This document shows, in pieces, positions 34,412 through 43,465 of a stretch of DNA of 64,000 nt (its first letter is position 1; each line of letters begins with the position of its first letter). Both the position numbers and the translations under genes were made by a program. Under the pieces are notes generated by a model. That model made no database searches and was not told the DNA's origin. It saw only the letters and a list, made by a program, of their open reading frames with translations. Source of the DNA: Christensenella minuta (GTDB taxonomy: Bacteria; Bacillota; Clostridia; Christensenellales; Christensenellaceae); the NCBI RefSeq assembly GCF_003628755.1, contig NZ_CP029256.1, positions 1,073,585 to 1,137,584 on the forward strand. The letters are read 5' to 3'.

Positions 34412-35158
34412 ATGAAAAAATGGATTAGTATTTTACTTCTTGTTTGCCTTGTAATGACTCTTCCGGTGATTGCGGCAGCAGAAGAAGATTCGGCAATCAA
34501 ACAACACGCAACGGGCGACGAGGTAGCGCTGATACAAATGCGGCTGCGCGAGCTTGGGTATCTCAATTACCGTCCCACCGGGAAATTCAGCGACATGACG
34601 GTGGAGGCTGTTAAAAAATTCCAGGCGCAAAGCGGCATTTCCCCGGATGGCCAGGTAGGCGACGCCACATATGCGGCCTTGTTTTCGGACGACGCAAAGC
34701 GCGCACCGATCAATCCTTCCGTAAAGAAGGTGGCCGGGCCCGCATATTCGGGCGCGGTGCAGACGAAGGGCGAGCTTCTCTCCTGGGAAAAAATCGATCC
34801 GTTGATTCCCACAGGGGCGCAGTTTTCCGTTCAGGATTTCAATACCGGCAAAACCTTCCAGCTGATTCGCACGGGTGGGGTCAATTGCGCTTATGTAGCG
34901 GCGGCTTCTTCTGCGGATTACGATACTTACCGTTCCATATTCGGCGGCGGCGATACATGGGAGCACCGTTCCGTACTTGTCAGCATGGACGGGCATACCT
35001 ATGCGGCCTCCCTGTTCGGCATGCCGACCGGCGGCGACGACCTATACGGAAGCGGAATGCGCGGGCATACGTTCCTTTACTTCAACAACAGCAAAACCGA
35101 TGTTTCCGGGCTGCCGGACGAGGAGCATATCCAAGCTGTTGTCCGCGCGGGCCAATGA
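34412..35158 (+). CDS. Secreted peptidoglycan-binding protein with unknown C-terminal domain
   Basis: A 248-residue exported protein. Signal peptide MKKWISILLLVCLVMTLPVIAAA; a PG_binding_1 domain over about residues 33-92 (DEVALIQMRLRELGYLN, SDMTVEAVKKFQAQSG, GDATYAAL); then a 140-residue C-terminal domain, with QLIRTGGVNCAYVAAAS, WEHRSVLVSMDGHTYAASLFGMP and GMRGHTFLYFNNSKT, that I have not placed in a family but which contains conserved-looking His and Asp residues. Probably acts in the cell wall. No ribosome binding site; see the leaderless promoter. A terminator follows. Confidence 0.88.
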   Translation: MKKWISILLLVCLVMTLPVIAAAEEDSAIKQHATGDEVALIQMRLRELGYLNYRPTGKFSDMTVEAVKKFQAQSGISPDGQVGDATYAALFSDDAKRAPINPSVKKVAGPAYSGAVQTKGELLSWEKIDPLIPTGAQFSVQDFNTGKTFQLIRTGGVNCAYVAAASSADYDTYRSIFGGGDTWEHRSVLVSMDGHTYAASLFGMPTGGDDLYGSGMRGHTFLYFNNSKTDVSGLPDEEHIQAVVRAGQ

Positions 35159-35174
35159 TCCTCTATGAACCAGC

Positions 35175-35206
35175 AAAGAGCGGTGTAGCAACCGTTCTTT
35201 TTCTTT
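35175..35206 (+). terminator. Terminator after the peptidoglycan-binding gene
   Basis: Arms AAAGAGCGGT and ACCGTTCTTT (one G-T pair), then TTCTTT. Confidence 0.65.
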
Positions 35207-35366
35207 CCGTAAGCGTCCGTTACCCCGACGCGCTCCATTTTGAGGATGGCCGATATTAAATTTTTATTCCATCCGGGGTTTCCGGCAGCCCTCAAGCCGT
35301 CCAAAAGAAAATCCCGGCCAAAAGCCTGCGGAGGACATCCTTCCTTCACGCTGTAAAACCCGCATC

Positions 35367-35393
35367 AAAAAGGCTGCCTGAGGCAGCCTTTTT
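35367..35393 (-). terminator. Terminator after the alpha-amylase gene
   Basis: Arms AAAAAGGCTGCC and GGCAGCCTTTTT with a 3-nt loop; ends the polA-to-amylase operon. Confidence 0.85.
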
Positions 35394-35405
35394 GATTTCC
35401 CGCTA

Positions 35406-36860
35406 TTACCGTAATACCGGCGCCCAGACCGATACGCTGCCGTCTCCCGCCGAAAAAACGGCGTTTCCGTCCGCTCCGGCCATAACGATTCCGCTCCGGT
35501 TGCCGAGCACATCATAAAACGCCCTGCCCGCGAGCCTTTCTCCTACATACATGGTCTTTGAACCGCCGACTTCATTGCTCATGACCACGGCAAGCCCCGA
35601 ACCCGGCTGGGCTTCATCTCCCTCCCGCGTCCATCCGACAAGATGCGGATCGTCAAAATAATCATGCTGTTTTCCGTAGGAAAGCAGTTCCCGCGCCTTT
35701 ATCATCGGACGAAGCCATTGCCGCTTAGGCATGATGCTGTGTGTCGGAATGCCATAATAGTCTCCATAAAACACGCAGGGATACCCATCCCCGCGCAACA
35801 GGATCAACGCATAAGCCAGCGGCTTGAACCAGTCCTGTACCCAGGATTCGAGGGACTGTCCCGGCTGCGTATCGTGGTTATCTACGAACGGCACCGCAAG
35901 CAGCGGATTTTCCCGCACAAGCGTGCGGTCGAAAATCGTCCGCATATCGAACGCTCCACCTGCGTTCGCCGCATCCCTGAAGCGAAAATGCAGGGGAACG
36001 TCAAACAGGGAAAGCGTTCCTCCCGTAATATCAATATAATTGGAAAGCTTGGCAACATCGCCGTTCCAGTACTCCCCTACCGCAAACAATTCTCTCTCCG
36101 CTTCTTTGCGAAGCTCTGCGAGCCAATGGCTGTAAAAGGTGAACCGCATATGCTTTACCGCATCGATGCGAAAGCCGTCCAAGGGAACTTCATGGAGATA
36201 CCATTTTCCCCACTCTGTAAGTTCCCGGACGACCTCTTCATTGCTCAGATCGATGCTTGCGCCCATCAAATATTCAAAATTCCCGAATTCCTTATCGACT
36301 TCATCCTGCCATTTCTTTCCACGAAACTGGAAAATCGCGGAACGTCCCGTTTTTTCATCCCGGTCGATTGCCGCAAAATGACCGCTGTTCCATCTAAAAT
36401 TGGAATAGACCCCGTTCCTTCCCGGGAAATCAAATTTCGTCCATGCGGAGATTGTTTCTTCCCCGTCGATCTGTTCATACCGGTTTTCCCGGGCGAATTC
36501 ACATGCAAGGACCTCCTCCAGCCCGTCGGCGCCCATTTTATGGTCAAGAACGATATCGGCGTAGACCTGAAGTCCCGCCGCGTGAAGCGCGTCTACAGCG
36601 CGCAGATATTCTTCTTTAGTACCGTATTTTGTAGCAACGGACCCTTTTTGGCCGAACTCGCCAAGGTCGTACAGGTCGTAGACGGCATAACCGACATCGT
36701 CCGCACCGCCGCTGCCCTTGTAGGCGGGCGGAAGCCACACCGCCGTGATTCCGTCTCCCGCAAGTTCGCCGGCTTTTTCGGCCGCCTGTTTCCACAGGAT
36801 CCCGCTGGGAAGCTCCCACTCAAAATACTGCATCATGGTTCCGTTTTTTCCGGTGTTCAT
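35406..36860 (-). CDS. Cytoplasmic alpha-amylase (GH13, subfamily 5-like)
   Basis: A 484-residue amylase without signal peptide. It starts with GTMMQYFEWELPSG and WLPPAYKG, as in cytoplasmic AmyA of enterobacteria and Bacillus liquefying amylases. Catalytic residues: DGFRIDAVKHM (Asp), FAVGEYWNG (Glu), FVDNHDTQPGQS (Asp); the beta-3 motif is DIVLDHKMGADG. It probably trims glycogen or imported maltodextrins inside the cell and complements the glycogen operon elsewhere in the window. It is 63 nt after the binding-protein gene. Confidence 0.94.
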   Translation of the reverse strand: MNTGKNGTMMQYFEWELPSGILWKQAAEKAGELAGDGITAVWLPPAYKGSGGADDVGYAVYDLYDLGEFGQKGSVATKYGTKEEYLRAVDALHAAGLQVYADIVLDHKMGADGLEEVLACEFARENRYEQIDGEETISAWTKFDFPGRNGVYSNFRWNSGHFAAIDRDEKTGRSAIFQFRGKKWQDEVDKEFGNFEYLMGASIDLSNEEVVRELTEWGKWYLHEVPLDGFRIDAVKHMRFTFYSHWLAELRKEAERELFAVGEYWNGDVAKLSNYIDITGGTLSLFDVPLHFRFRDAANAGGAFDMRTIFDRTLVRENPLLAVPFVDNHDTQPGQSLESWVQDWFKPLAYALILLRGDGYPCVFYGDYYGIPTHSIMPKRQWLRPMIKARELLSYGKQHDYFDDPHLVGWTREGDEAQPGSGLAVVMSNEVGGSKTMYVGERLAGRAFYDVLGNRSGIVMAGADGNAVFSAGDGSVSVWAPVLR

Positions 36861-36923
36861 ATAAAATCCCTTTCATACAAATTCCACCCGTCTATCTATT
36901 TGATAAACAAAAACGGCATACGG

Positions 36924-38744
36924 CTAACTTTTCTTATAGTACCATTCGTTCACCTGCGCAAACACCTCGCCCTGGCGCGGGCTGCCGACGCCCGTCAGAA
37001 GTTCGCTGCACACAATGGAATTCATGCGGTAATAAAGGCCGATCTGCGGTACCCGCTCCGTAAGCAATCTTTGCAGCTCGCTGTAATTGGTTTTGATGGC
37101 TTCTTCTGTGAACGCGTTGCGCGCCGCGTCAATCGCGGCTGTAATCTCTGCGTTGTCTACCCCGCCGTAATTGGCGGAACCGCCCGGATTGAACAAGAAG
37201 CTGATATCCGGGTCTTCATCCAGATAAAAGCTGCACAGGGCGAGTTCAAAGTTTTTGGCCTGCAGACGGTCGTAATACTCCTGCTGGTTCAGCTCTTCTA
37301 CCGTAATTTCGATACCCACCCCTTCCAGCTGCTTCTTGATCGCCTTCGCGGCTTCTATCCGGTAAGACATTTCCCTGTCGTCCGGCACGATAATCGTGAA
37401 CCGGAGGGCGTTACCCGTCCCGTCCATACTGCTCCGGTAACCCGCGCTTTCGAGGAGGGCACGCGCTGTTTTAAGGTCTTCATCCTGATTATACTTGGAA
37501 TCATACGCATAAAAATCAGGGGAAATGGGCATATTCGCAGGCACCCCGTGCCCCATAAGCACAGTCGAGATAAGTTCGCGCCGGTCGATCGCGTAAGAGA
37601 TCGCCTGTCTTACCTCCGTAATCCCAAGCGTCGAGTTGCCAAGGTTGGGAAGCAGACAATCGTAATAGTTGGTCATATAGTCGATTACCTGCGTCTTCCC
37701 CGCAATTTTGTATTTCCCTGCGTATAGAACATCTGTGGTAATAAAGTCGAGGATGCTGGTCGATACCGCTTCCAGTTTCGCCGTGCTGCCCGTCATCGGA
37801 CGCGCTACGATTGTCGGGATATTGGGCTGTCCGTTCCACCATGCTCCATTCGCCGTAAGCACCATTTCGGTGCTTGCATCGAAAGATTCGATCCTGTAGG
37901 GACCCGTCCCGACCGTTTGTCCGCCGGCGTGCAGAGCCTCGTTCATGACAGGGAACGACATAAAGTAAAGGGCTTCAACGCCCGGCTTGGTCATAGTAAG
38001 CTTTACCGTCGCACTGTCCACCACTTCGATACTCTCCACCAGCGAATTATACTGCGCATAGCGGTTGGTTTGCGGGATTTCAATGGTTGGCGACTCCGTC
38101 GAACCGGCCCCGGGGTCAGACGATTCCGTTTGGCTGGTCTCAGCAGAAGAAGACGCCTCCGTGGAAGAATCCGCGCCCGGCGTTCCTTCCGGGTTGTCCG
38201 GGTCCTGTGTTCCCTCCTGGGCATTCGGATCCTGCGTCCCTTCCGGGTTCGGCTCTACAGGCACGGGAGCGTCGAACTGCGCGCCCGTCAATGCGCCGAC
38301 CTGTTTTGCACTGTATACGATATCTTCGGCCGTAAGCGGCGTGCTTCCGTCCGCGAAAAAAACATCCTGCCGCACCTTAAAGGTATATACCCGGCCGCTT
38401 TCATCTGCTTCCCACGATTCGATCAGACATGGTTCCGGCTGTCCGTTTGCATTAACCCGCACTGCGGGCTCATAAATCGAGGTAAGCAGGTTCACGAGGT
38501 CTTCGTCTGCCGCTGTCAGGGGATCAAGCGAGCCGGTATCCGCAGGCATCGCAATAAAAAGATCGCCGCCCGCCTGTTTTTCCGTCGCCGCGGACGCGGA
38601 AGAAGACGCGGATGCCGGCGCTTCCGCGCTGTCCTGCGGTCCGCCAAGCAAGTTTCCGCAGGCGCACAACGCAAGCGTCGCGCAAGCGAGCAGAAGTGCG
38701 GCAAGTTTTTTACCCCAACTCGTACAATTCCTTGTATTTTTCAT
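36924..38744 (-). CDS. Peptide-type ABC substrate-binding lipoprotein, orphan
   Basis: A 606-residue extracellular solute-binding protein of family 5 (oligopeptide/nickel type). Signal peptide ends in a lipobox LCAC (lipidated Cys29). Body motifs: LNPL-like GSLDPLTAADEDLVNLL, TFKVRQDVFFADGSTPLTAEDIVYS, TLGITEVRQAISYAIDRREL. Residues 161-222 are a low-complexity Pro/Glu/Ser/Thr insertion in the middle of the first lobe, not a family feature. No permease or ATPase genes are adjacent. The start lies inside the end of the transglycosylase gene (35-nt overlap), preceded by AAGGTG. Confidence 0.92.
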   Translation of the reverse strand: MKNTRNCTSWGKKLAALLLACATLALCACGNLLGGPQDSAEAPASASSSASAATEKQAGGDLFIAMPADTGSLDPLTAADEDLVNLLTSIYEPAVRVNANGQPEPCLIESWEADESGRVYTFKVRQDVFFADGSTPLTAEDIVYSAKQVGALTGAQFDAPVPVEPNPEGTQDPNAQEGTQDPDNPEGTPGADSSTEASSSAETSQTESSDPGAGSTESPTIEIPQTNRYAQYNSLVESIEVVDSATVKLTMTKPGVEALYFMSFPVMNEALHAGGQTVGTGPYRIESFDASTEMVLTANGAWWNGQPNIPTIVARPMTGSTAKLEAVSTSILDFITTDVLYAGKYKIAGKTQVIDYMTNYYDCLLPNLGNSTLGITEVRQAISYAIDRRELISTVLMGHGVPANMPISPDFYAYDSKYNQDEDLKTARALLESAGYRSSMDGTGNALRFTIIVPDDREMSYRIEAAKAIKKQLEGVGIEITVEELNQQEYYDRLQAKNFELALCSFYLDEDPDISFLFNPGGSANYGGVDNAEITAAIDAARNAFTEEAIKTNYSELQRLLTERVPQIGLYYRMNSIVCSELLTGVGSPRQGEVFAQVNEWYYKKS

Positions 38745-39303
38745 ATGCTTTCGTCACCTTTTTGACATAATTGTCCGTTTCTCCATAGGGGATGTTCGTC
38801 AGATTCGTTCCATCCGAATACTGCGGGTCCGCAAGCCATTCCTTCACTTTGTTGTGGCCCGCGTTATACGCCGCCATCATCACCGGCAGCGTATCAAAGC
38901 GCTCCTGCAAAAACTGAAGGTACCAGCAGCCCATCTCGATATTTGTTTCCGGGTCCAAAAGATTATCGCTGGAAAAATTTTCCAGTCCAAGCTTCCCGGC
39001 GATCCATTCGCCCGTTTCAGGCATAATCTGCATCAAGCCTATCGCGCCCGCGCCCGATACCGCTTCCGGATCGAAGCCGCTTTCCGTATGGATAATCGCG
39101 GCAACAAAATAGGGGTCAAGCCCATACTGGCCGGCATATTGTTCAATTAAACCGGCATATTCCAATTTATACTGCTGCCGTTCGATTTGCGGCATCAGCA
39201 CAAAGATACAGGTCAATACTAAAGCAACCGCCACAACAATGCAGATAACTGCGACGACTGTTCTGTTTGCGCCCCTTGGGCGCCTAGTTCCCACTCTTCC
39301 CAT
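38710..39303 (-). CDS. Membrane-anchored lytic transglycosylase (SLT, GH23)
   Basis: A 197-residue peptidoglycan lytic transglycosylase. One N-terminal membrane helix (VVAVICIVVAVALVLTCIFVL), then the Slt fold: YFVAAIIHTESGFDPEAVSGAGAIGLMQIMPETG with the catalytic Glu in HTESGF, and MMAAYNAGHNKVKEWL. Its ATG lies within the last bases of coaE (20-nt overlap). Confidence 0.94.
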   Translation of the reverse strand: MGRVGTRRPRGANRTVVAVICIVVAVALVLTCIFVLMPQIERQQYKLEYAGLIEQYAGQYGLDPYFVAAIIHTESGFDPEAVSGAGAIGLMQIMPETGEWIAGKLGLENFSSDNLLDPETNIEMGCWYLQFLQERFDTLPVMMAAYNAGHNKVKEWLADPQYSDGTNLTNIPYGETDNYVKKVTKAYEKYKELYELG

Positions 39304-39874
39304 AAAAATATTCCCCGATCTGCTTTCTCAGTTGTTCGAGCGTTCCGTCGTTAGTCAGCACGACATCCGCGCGGGCCAGTAATTCCTCTTCCCCGGCCTG
39401 GCTTTTCAGCCGGTTTTCCGCATGTATTTCATCGATACCGTCCCGGCTGCGGATACGCGCGAGCTTTTGCCCTTTCCCCGCGCGCACAAGCCAGATTTCA
39501 TCGGTGTCGCGGTCAAGCCCGGTATCGACCAGCAGGGCGCAATCGATTACCACGGTGTCTTTTGCAGATTCCTTTTTACGCCGCCGCACCTCTTTTAGAA
39601 CAAGCGGATGCAGGAGGCTATTCAGGCGGACAAGCTCTGCGGGATCGGCAAATACGTACGCTCCCAGCTTCTGCCTGTCAAGGGTTCCGTCCCCACGGAA
39701 AAACTCCGGTCCGAAAGCTTTTCTTACCGCAAGATAGCCCGCCTGCCCGGGCTTGCAAAGGTCGCGCGATATTTGGTCCGCGTCGATCACCTCCGCTCCA
39801 AGCTCCGCCAGATATTCGGCAACCGTGCTTTTCCCCGCACCGCTGTTTCCCGTAAGGCCTATGGTACGTTTCAT
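39284..39874 (-). CDS. coaE: Dephospho-CoA kinase
   Basis: Last step of coenzyme A synthesis. 196 residues; Walker A GLTGNSGAGKSTVAEYL, then DADQISRDL, LNSLLHPLV and VVIDCALLVDTGLDRDTDEIWLV. The start overlaps the polA stop as ATGA, so the longer frame was cut. polA-coaE linkage is common in Bacillota. Confidence 0.96.
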   Translation of the reverse strand: MKRTIGLTGNSGAGKSTVAEYLAELGAEVIDADQISRDLCKPGQAGYLAVRKAFGPEFFRGDGTLDRQKLGAYVFADPAELVRLNSLLHPLVLKEVRRRKKESAKDTVVIDCALLVDTGLDRDTDEIWLVRAGKGQKLARIRSRDGIDEIHAENRLKSQAGEEELLARADVVLTNDGTLEQLRKQIGEYFYGKSGN

Positions 39875-42384
39875 TTTGCTTCCGCCCACGTTCTGCCCTG
39901 CGCCACATTTACGCGAAGGGGCACGTCCAGTTCCATTGCGTTTTCCATACAATCCCGAAGCAGTTCCGTTACGGCTCCTGCTTCATCATCCTTTGCATAG
40001 AGGATCAGTTCGTCGTGCACCTGCAACACAAGCTTGGATTCATATCCTTGCTTCTCCAAAGCCTTCTCCACCCTGTTCATAGCAATCTTGATGATATCCG
40101 CGGCGCTGCCCTGTATGGGCGTATTGAGCGCCGCCCGCTCTCCGAATGAACGAATGTTATAATTTCCCGAGGAAAGCTCCGGGATATACCGGATACGCCC
40201 GCACAGCGTCCGTACGAAGCCGTCTTCATGCGCCTGGGCAATGATCTCGTCCATATACTTGCGCACTCCGCTGAATTCCTCGAAATACCGCGCGATATAG
40301 TCCGCCGCCTGTTTGCGCGTAATGCCAAGGTTTCGCGCAAGGCCGAAATCGCTGATGCCGTATACGATTCCAAAATTGACCGCCTTGGCGCTCGCCCGCT
40401 CTGCCGGGGTAACCGCTCCGATATCCTTTCCAAGAACCTCCGCCGCCGTCCGCGCGTGGATATCCTGCCCTTTCATAAACGCATCCTTCAGATGCTTGTC
40501 ATCCGCAATCGCCGCGAGAATGCGCAGTTCGATCTGGGAATAGTCCGCCGACACGATCCTGTAACCGTCCGGCGCCACAAACGCGCTGCGAATATCGTTG
40601 GCCATAGCGGATTTAACCGGTATATTCTGCAAATTTGGTTCCGCGCTTGACAGCCGTCCCGTCGCGGTTGCCGTCTGCAAAAAGGTCGTATGGATGACCC
40701 CGTTCCTAATCATGCCGGTCAAGCCGTCTATATAGGTGCCCTTAAGCTTGGTGAGCGCCCTGTATTCCACGATATAGGGAATGACCGGGTGTTTGCCTTC
40801 CAGTTTCTCCAGCACTTCGATATCCGTCGAATAGCCTGTTTTCGTCTTCTTTACAACGGGCAGCCTCAATTTCTCAAACAAAACCTCTGCAAGCTGCTTG
40901 GTAGAGCTGATATTAAACTCCTGCCCCGCGAGTTCAAAAATTTTCGCCGTGAGGCCGCTGATTTCCTTATCATATTTTTCGCCGAGCCGCGCAAGTTCCT
41001 CCCCGCTCACGCGGAAGCCCTCTTCCTCCATAGCATAAAGCACGCGAAGGAGCGGTTCTTCGATTTCATACATGACATTTTCAAGCTCCATGCGTTCGAT
41101 CTCGTCCCGCTGGCGCTCCGAAAGCTCGAACAGCCCGGCGGCATTTTCTTCAAGCTCCGCCCGCTTCATAACACTGGCAAGATCGTATTTGGGATAAGAA
41201 GGACTCAATACCCATGCGCCGAGCATCGTATCGTAAAAATCATGGAACAAAGCGCCCCATTCATGCATCAGGCTTTTTACATCGTGCGCGATCACTTTTT
41301 TGTCCGCTAAAAAAGGTTTCAGCGCGCGCAGCACATCATTCAAATCGTATCCTTCATCCAGCAGGGTCTGCTTTAGCGGGATCACATACTCCGTCTCTCC
41401 ATCGACCGCAAGGCGCACGCCGTCCTTTACAAGGAAGGCGAATTCACAGGCATCATCCAAAATCGTTAATTCCTGCGGGGAAATGGTTTCCGTCTTTACC
41501 GTTTTTATCTTTTCGCTTCCGAGGTCAAACCGCTTCAGGAAGGAAGTAAACCGATATTGTTCGCTCACCGAGCGCAGGCCGTCTCCCTCAAAACCGGTGA
41601 AACGGAAATCATCCAGCTTCTTTTCAAGGGGCATATCTGTCTCGATCGTTGCGAGATCTTTTGACATGAACGCCGAATCTTTTCCCCCCACAAGCTTTTC
41701 ATACAGCTTGTTTTTAGGAAGCCGGTCCAGATTTTCATAAAGCGTTTCGATGGTGGGATATTCGTGCAGCAGCTTAAGCGCGGTCTTTTCCCCAATGCCT
41801 GCAATCCCGGGAATATTATCCGAAGCGTCGCCCATCAGCGCCTTAAGGTCCGGTATTTGCGCGGGAGCAAGGCCCATTTCCTCCAGCAGCACGTCTTTTG
41901 TCATCAGTTTTGTCTCGGTAACGCCTTTTTTGGTCAGCACCACGCTGATATGGTCGTCGATCAATTGAAGCTGGTCCCTGTCCGCCGTAAAAATATAGGA
42001 AGGCATATTCCTGCCTTCCGCCTGCACGGACAGCGCACCGATGATGTCGTCCGCCTCGTAACCCGCCTGGTCTACCCAACTTACGCCGACACGCCCAAGC
42101 GCATCCTGGAGCATGGGTATCTGCGCAAGCAGCTCATCCGGCGTTTTACGTCTTCCCGCCTTGTATTCCTCATATTTTTTATGCCGGAAGGTCTTCTCGC
42201 TCCGGTCAAAGGCCACCGCAATATAGGTCGGGTGATATTCTTCCACCACGCGGAAAAGCATTGTAAAAAAACCGTACATCGCGTTTGTCGGCCTTCCTTC
42301 TTTATCCTGCATCGTTGTGGGCAGCGCCCAGTAAGCCCTGAAGACAAGGCTGTTTCCATCAATCGCAAGCAACGTATCCGCCAT
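39871..42384 (-). CDS. polA: DNA polymerase I, proofreading-inactive type
   Basis: An 837-residue Pol I. The 5'-3' exonuclease domain (about 1-290) has FDRSEKTFRHKKYEEYKAGR, GYEADDIIG and GDASDNIPGIAGIGEKTA. The middle domain lacks the DxE and other metal ligands of a 3'-5' exonuclease. The polymerase domain (from about 440) has TATGRLSSAEPNLQNIPV, SADYSQIELRILA, RASAKAVNFGIVYG and LQVHDELI. AAGGAGG precedes the ATG. It leads an operon of five closely packed genes and has a leader of about 235 nt. Confidence 0.97.
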   Translation of the reverse strand: MADTLLAIDGNSLVFRAYWALPTTMQDKEGRPTNAMYGFFTMLFRVVEEYHPTYIAVAFDRSEKTFRHKKYEEYKAGRRKTPDELLAQIPMLQDALGRVGVSWVDQAGYEADDIIGALSVQAEGRNMPSYIFTADRDQLQLIDDHISVVLTKKGVTETKLMTKDVLLEEMGLAPAQIPDLKALMGDASDNIPGIAGIGEKTALKLLHEYPTIETLYENLDRLPKNKLYEKLVGGKDSAFMSKDLATIETDMPLEKKLDDFRFTGFEGDGLRSVSEQYRFTSFLKRFDLGSEKIKTVKTETISPQELTILDDACEFAFLVKDGVRLAVDGETEYVIPLKQTLLDEGYDLNDVLRALKPFLADKKVIAHDVKSLMHEWGALFHDFYDTMLGAWVLSPSYPKYDLASVMKRAELEENAAGLFELSERQRDEIERMELENVMYEIEEPLLRVLYAMEEEGFRVSGEELARLGEKYDKEISGLTAKIFELAGQEFNISSTKQLAEVLFEKLRLPVVKKTKTGYSTDIEVLEKLEGKHPVIPYIVEYRALTKLKGTYIDGLTGMIRNGVIHTTFLQTATATGRLSSAEPNLQNIPVKSAMANDIRSAFVAPDGYRIVSADYSQIELRILAAIADDKHLKDAFMKGQDIHARTAAEVLGKDIGAVTPAERASAKAVNFGIVYGISDFGLARNLGITRKQAADYIARYFEEFSGVRKYMDEIIAQAHEDGFVRTLCGRIRYIPELSSGNYNIRSFGERAALNTPIQGSAADIIKIAMNRVEKALEKQGYESKLVLQVHDELILYAKDDEAGAVTELLRDCMENAMELDVPLRVNVAQGRTWAEAK

Positions 42385-42620
42385 AAAAGTCCTCCTTACG
42401 GCAAGTTGACTGAACGCCGCGCCCGGCGCACCGGGAAAACAGCAGCTTTCGGCCAGTTTCTTATTCTCTTTCGGGCCTGCTGCACGGAAATCCTCTGCAT
42501 GGGCGCAGAAACGGACCCATACGCCTTACCGGCGTCCATGTATATACTGTACAGCAGTTTTTCACGAACAGCTGGCACACAGCCATTTGGCAAGCTGCAA
42601 TAAAACGCCGCATTGCGGCG
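42385..42620 (-). promoter_or_regulatory. Long structured leader of polA
   Basis: About 235 nt between the likely transcription start and polA with no gene. The 5' end would form a hairpin with arms CGCCGCA and TGCGGCG (42606-42620). Further stem candidates are ACGCC/GGCGT, TCTGC/GCAGA and CAGCAG/CTGCTG, the last bridging GGCC repeats. It does not match riboswitch, SRP, RNase P or tmRNA cores that I know. It could be only a stable leader. Confidence 0.4.
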
Positions 42621-42625
42621 CTAAT

Positions 42626-42654
42626 ATTCTACCATGTCCGGGGCTTAAAATCAA
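42626..42654 (-). promoter_or_regulatory. Promoter of the polA operon
   Basis: Minus-strand TTGATT, 17 bp, TAGAAT. Confidence 0.6.
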
Positions 42655-42736
42655 ACCGCACAGGCCTCTTTGCGCCATAATATGCGCCATGATCCTGTTA
42701 AAACTTTCTGAACTTTTCCCACAGATCCGGCCTGAT

Positions 42737-42773
42737 AAAAACGCCGCCTCTCCCACAGGATGGAAAAGACGGC
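42737..42773 (-). terminator. Terminator after lrgB
   Basis: A 12-bp stem, GCCGTCTTTTCC with GGGAGAGGCGGC including three G-U pairs, then GTTTTT on the minus strand. Confidence 0.65.
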
Positions 42774-42784
42774 CAAAAAGCAAG

Positions 42785-43465
42785 TTACGCGACCAGCATT
42801 GCAAAAAGGACTGTCAGTATTCCCGAGACGCCGATGGCAATGCCGCTCATCGCGCCCTCAACTTCCCCGATTTCAAGCGCTTTTGCGGTCCCGAGCGCAT
42901 GACTGCACGTGCCTATGGCAACGCCGGCTGCAATCGGATTATTCACGCGGAACAGCCTGATAAACGCCGGTGCGAGAATCGCCCCTGTGATTCCCGTCAC
43001 AACGACCGCCGCGACCGTAATGGAGGGTTCCCCGCCAAGCTGGAGGGACACATCCATCGCAATCGGCGTTGTCACCGATTTCGGGATAAGGGAGTATGTA
43101 AGCACTTCGTCAAGCCGGAAGAGCCTGCACAGGCCGTATACACTGCCCATGGATACAAGCGAACCGACCGCGCTTCCTATAATAATGGGAAGAAAATTCC
43201 GTTTCAGCAGCCAGACCTGCCGGTAGATAGACAAGGCGAGCGCCGCAGTCGCCGGAATCAGAAAAAACGCGATGAAATCCCCGCCCTTATTGAACTCCTC
43301 GAGCGGGATATGAAAAATAAGCAATATCGCAATAACCAGCGCAATGGCGATCAGCAGCGGATTCGCGACCGGTGATTTTGTTTTGCGGTTGATCCACAGG
43401 CCCACGGCATAAGTCCCAATGCATAACACGACGCCAAAGAAAGGAGAGCTTATGAGTTCATTCAT
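42785..43465 (-). CDS. lrgB: LrgB-family membrane protein
   Basis: A 226-residue membrane protein with about six hydrophobic helices. Family stretches: IPKSVTTPIAMDVSLQLGG, TGITGAILAP and GVAIGTCSHALGTAKALEIGEVEGAMSG. LrgAB/CidAB proteins affect murein hydrolase export or, in later work, pyruvate and other metabolite uptake. It overlaps lrgA by 8 nt and has GGGAGG before its ATG. Confidence 0.94.
   Translation of the reverse strand: MNELISSPFFGVVLCIGTYAVGLWINRKTKSPVANPLLIAIALVIAILLIFHIPLEEFNKGGDFIAFFLIPATAALALSIYRQVWLLKRNFLPIIIGSAVGSLVSMGSVYGLCRLFRLDEVLTYSLIPKSVTTPIAMDVSLQLGGEPSITVAAVVVTGITGAILAPAFIRLFRVNNPIAAGVAIGTCSHALGTAKALEIGEVEGAMSGIAIGVSGILTVLFAMLVA

Noticed and set aside
35643-37727. 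694-codon plus-strand open frame
   Set aside because: It lies antisense to the amylase and the binding-protein genes, both of which have clear family motifs; the high GC third positions of those genes keep the opposite frame open.
42385-42620. 6S, SRP, RNase P or tmRNA call for the polA leader
   Set aside because: None of the conserved core sequences I know for these RNAs is present, so it is reported only as a structured leader.
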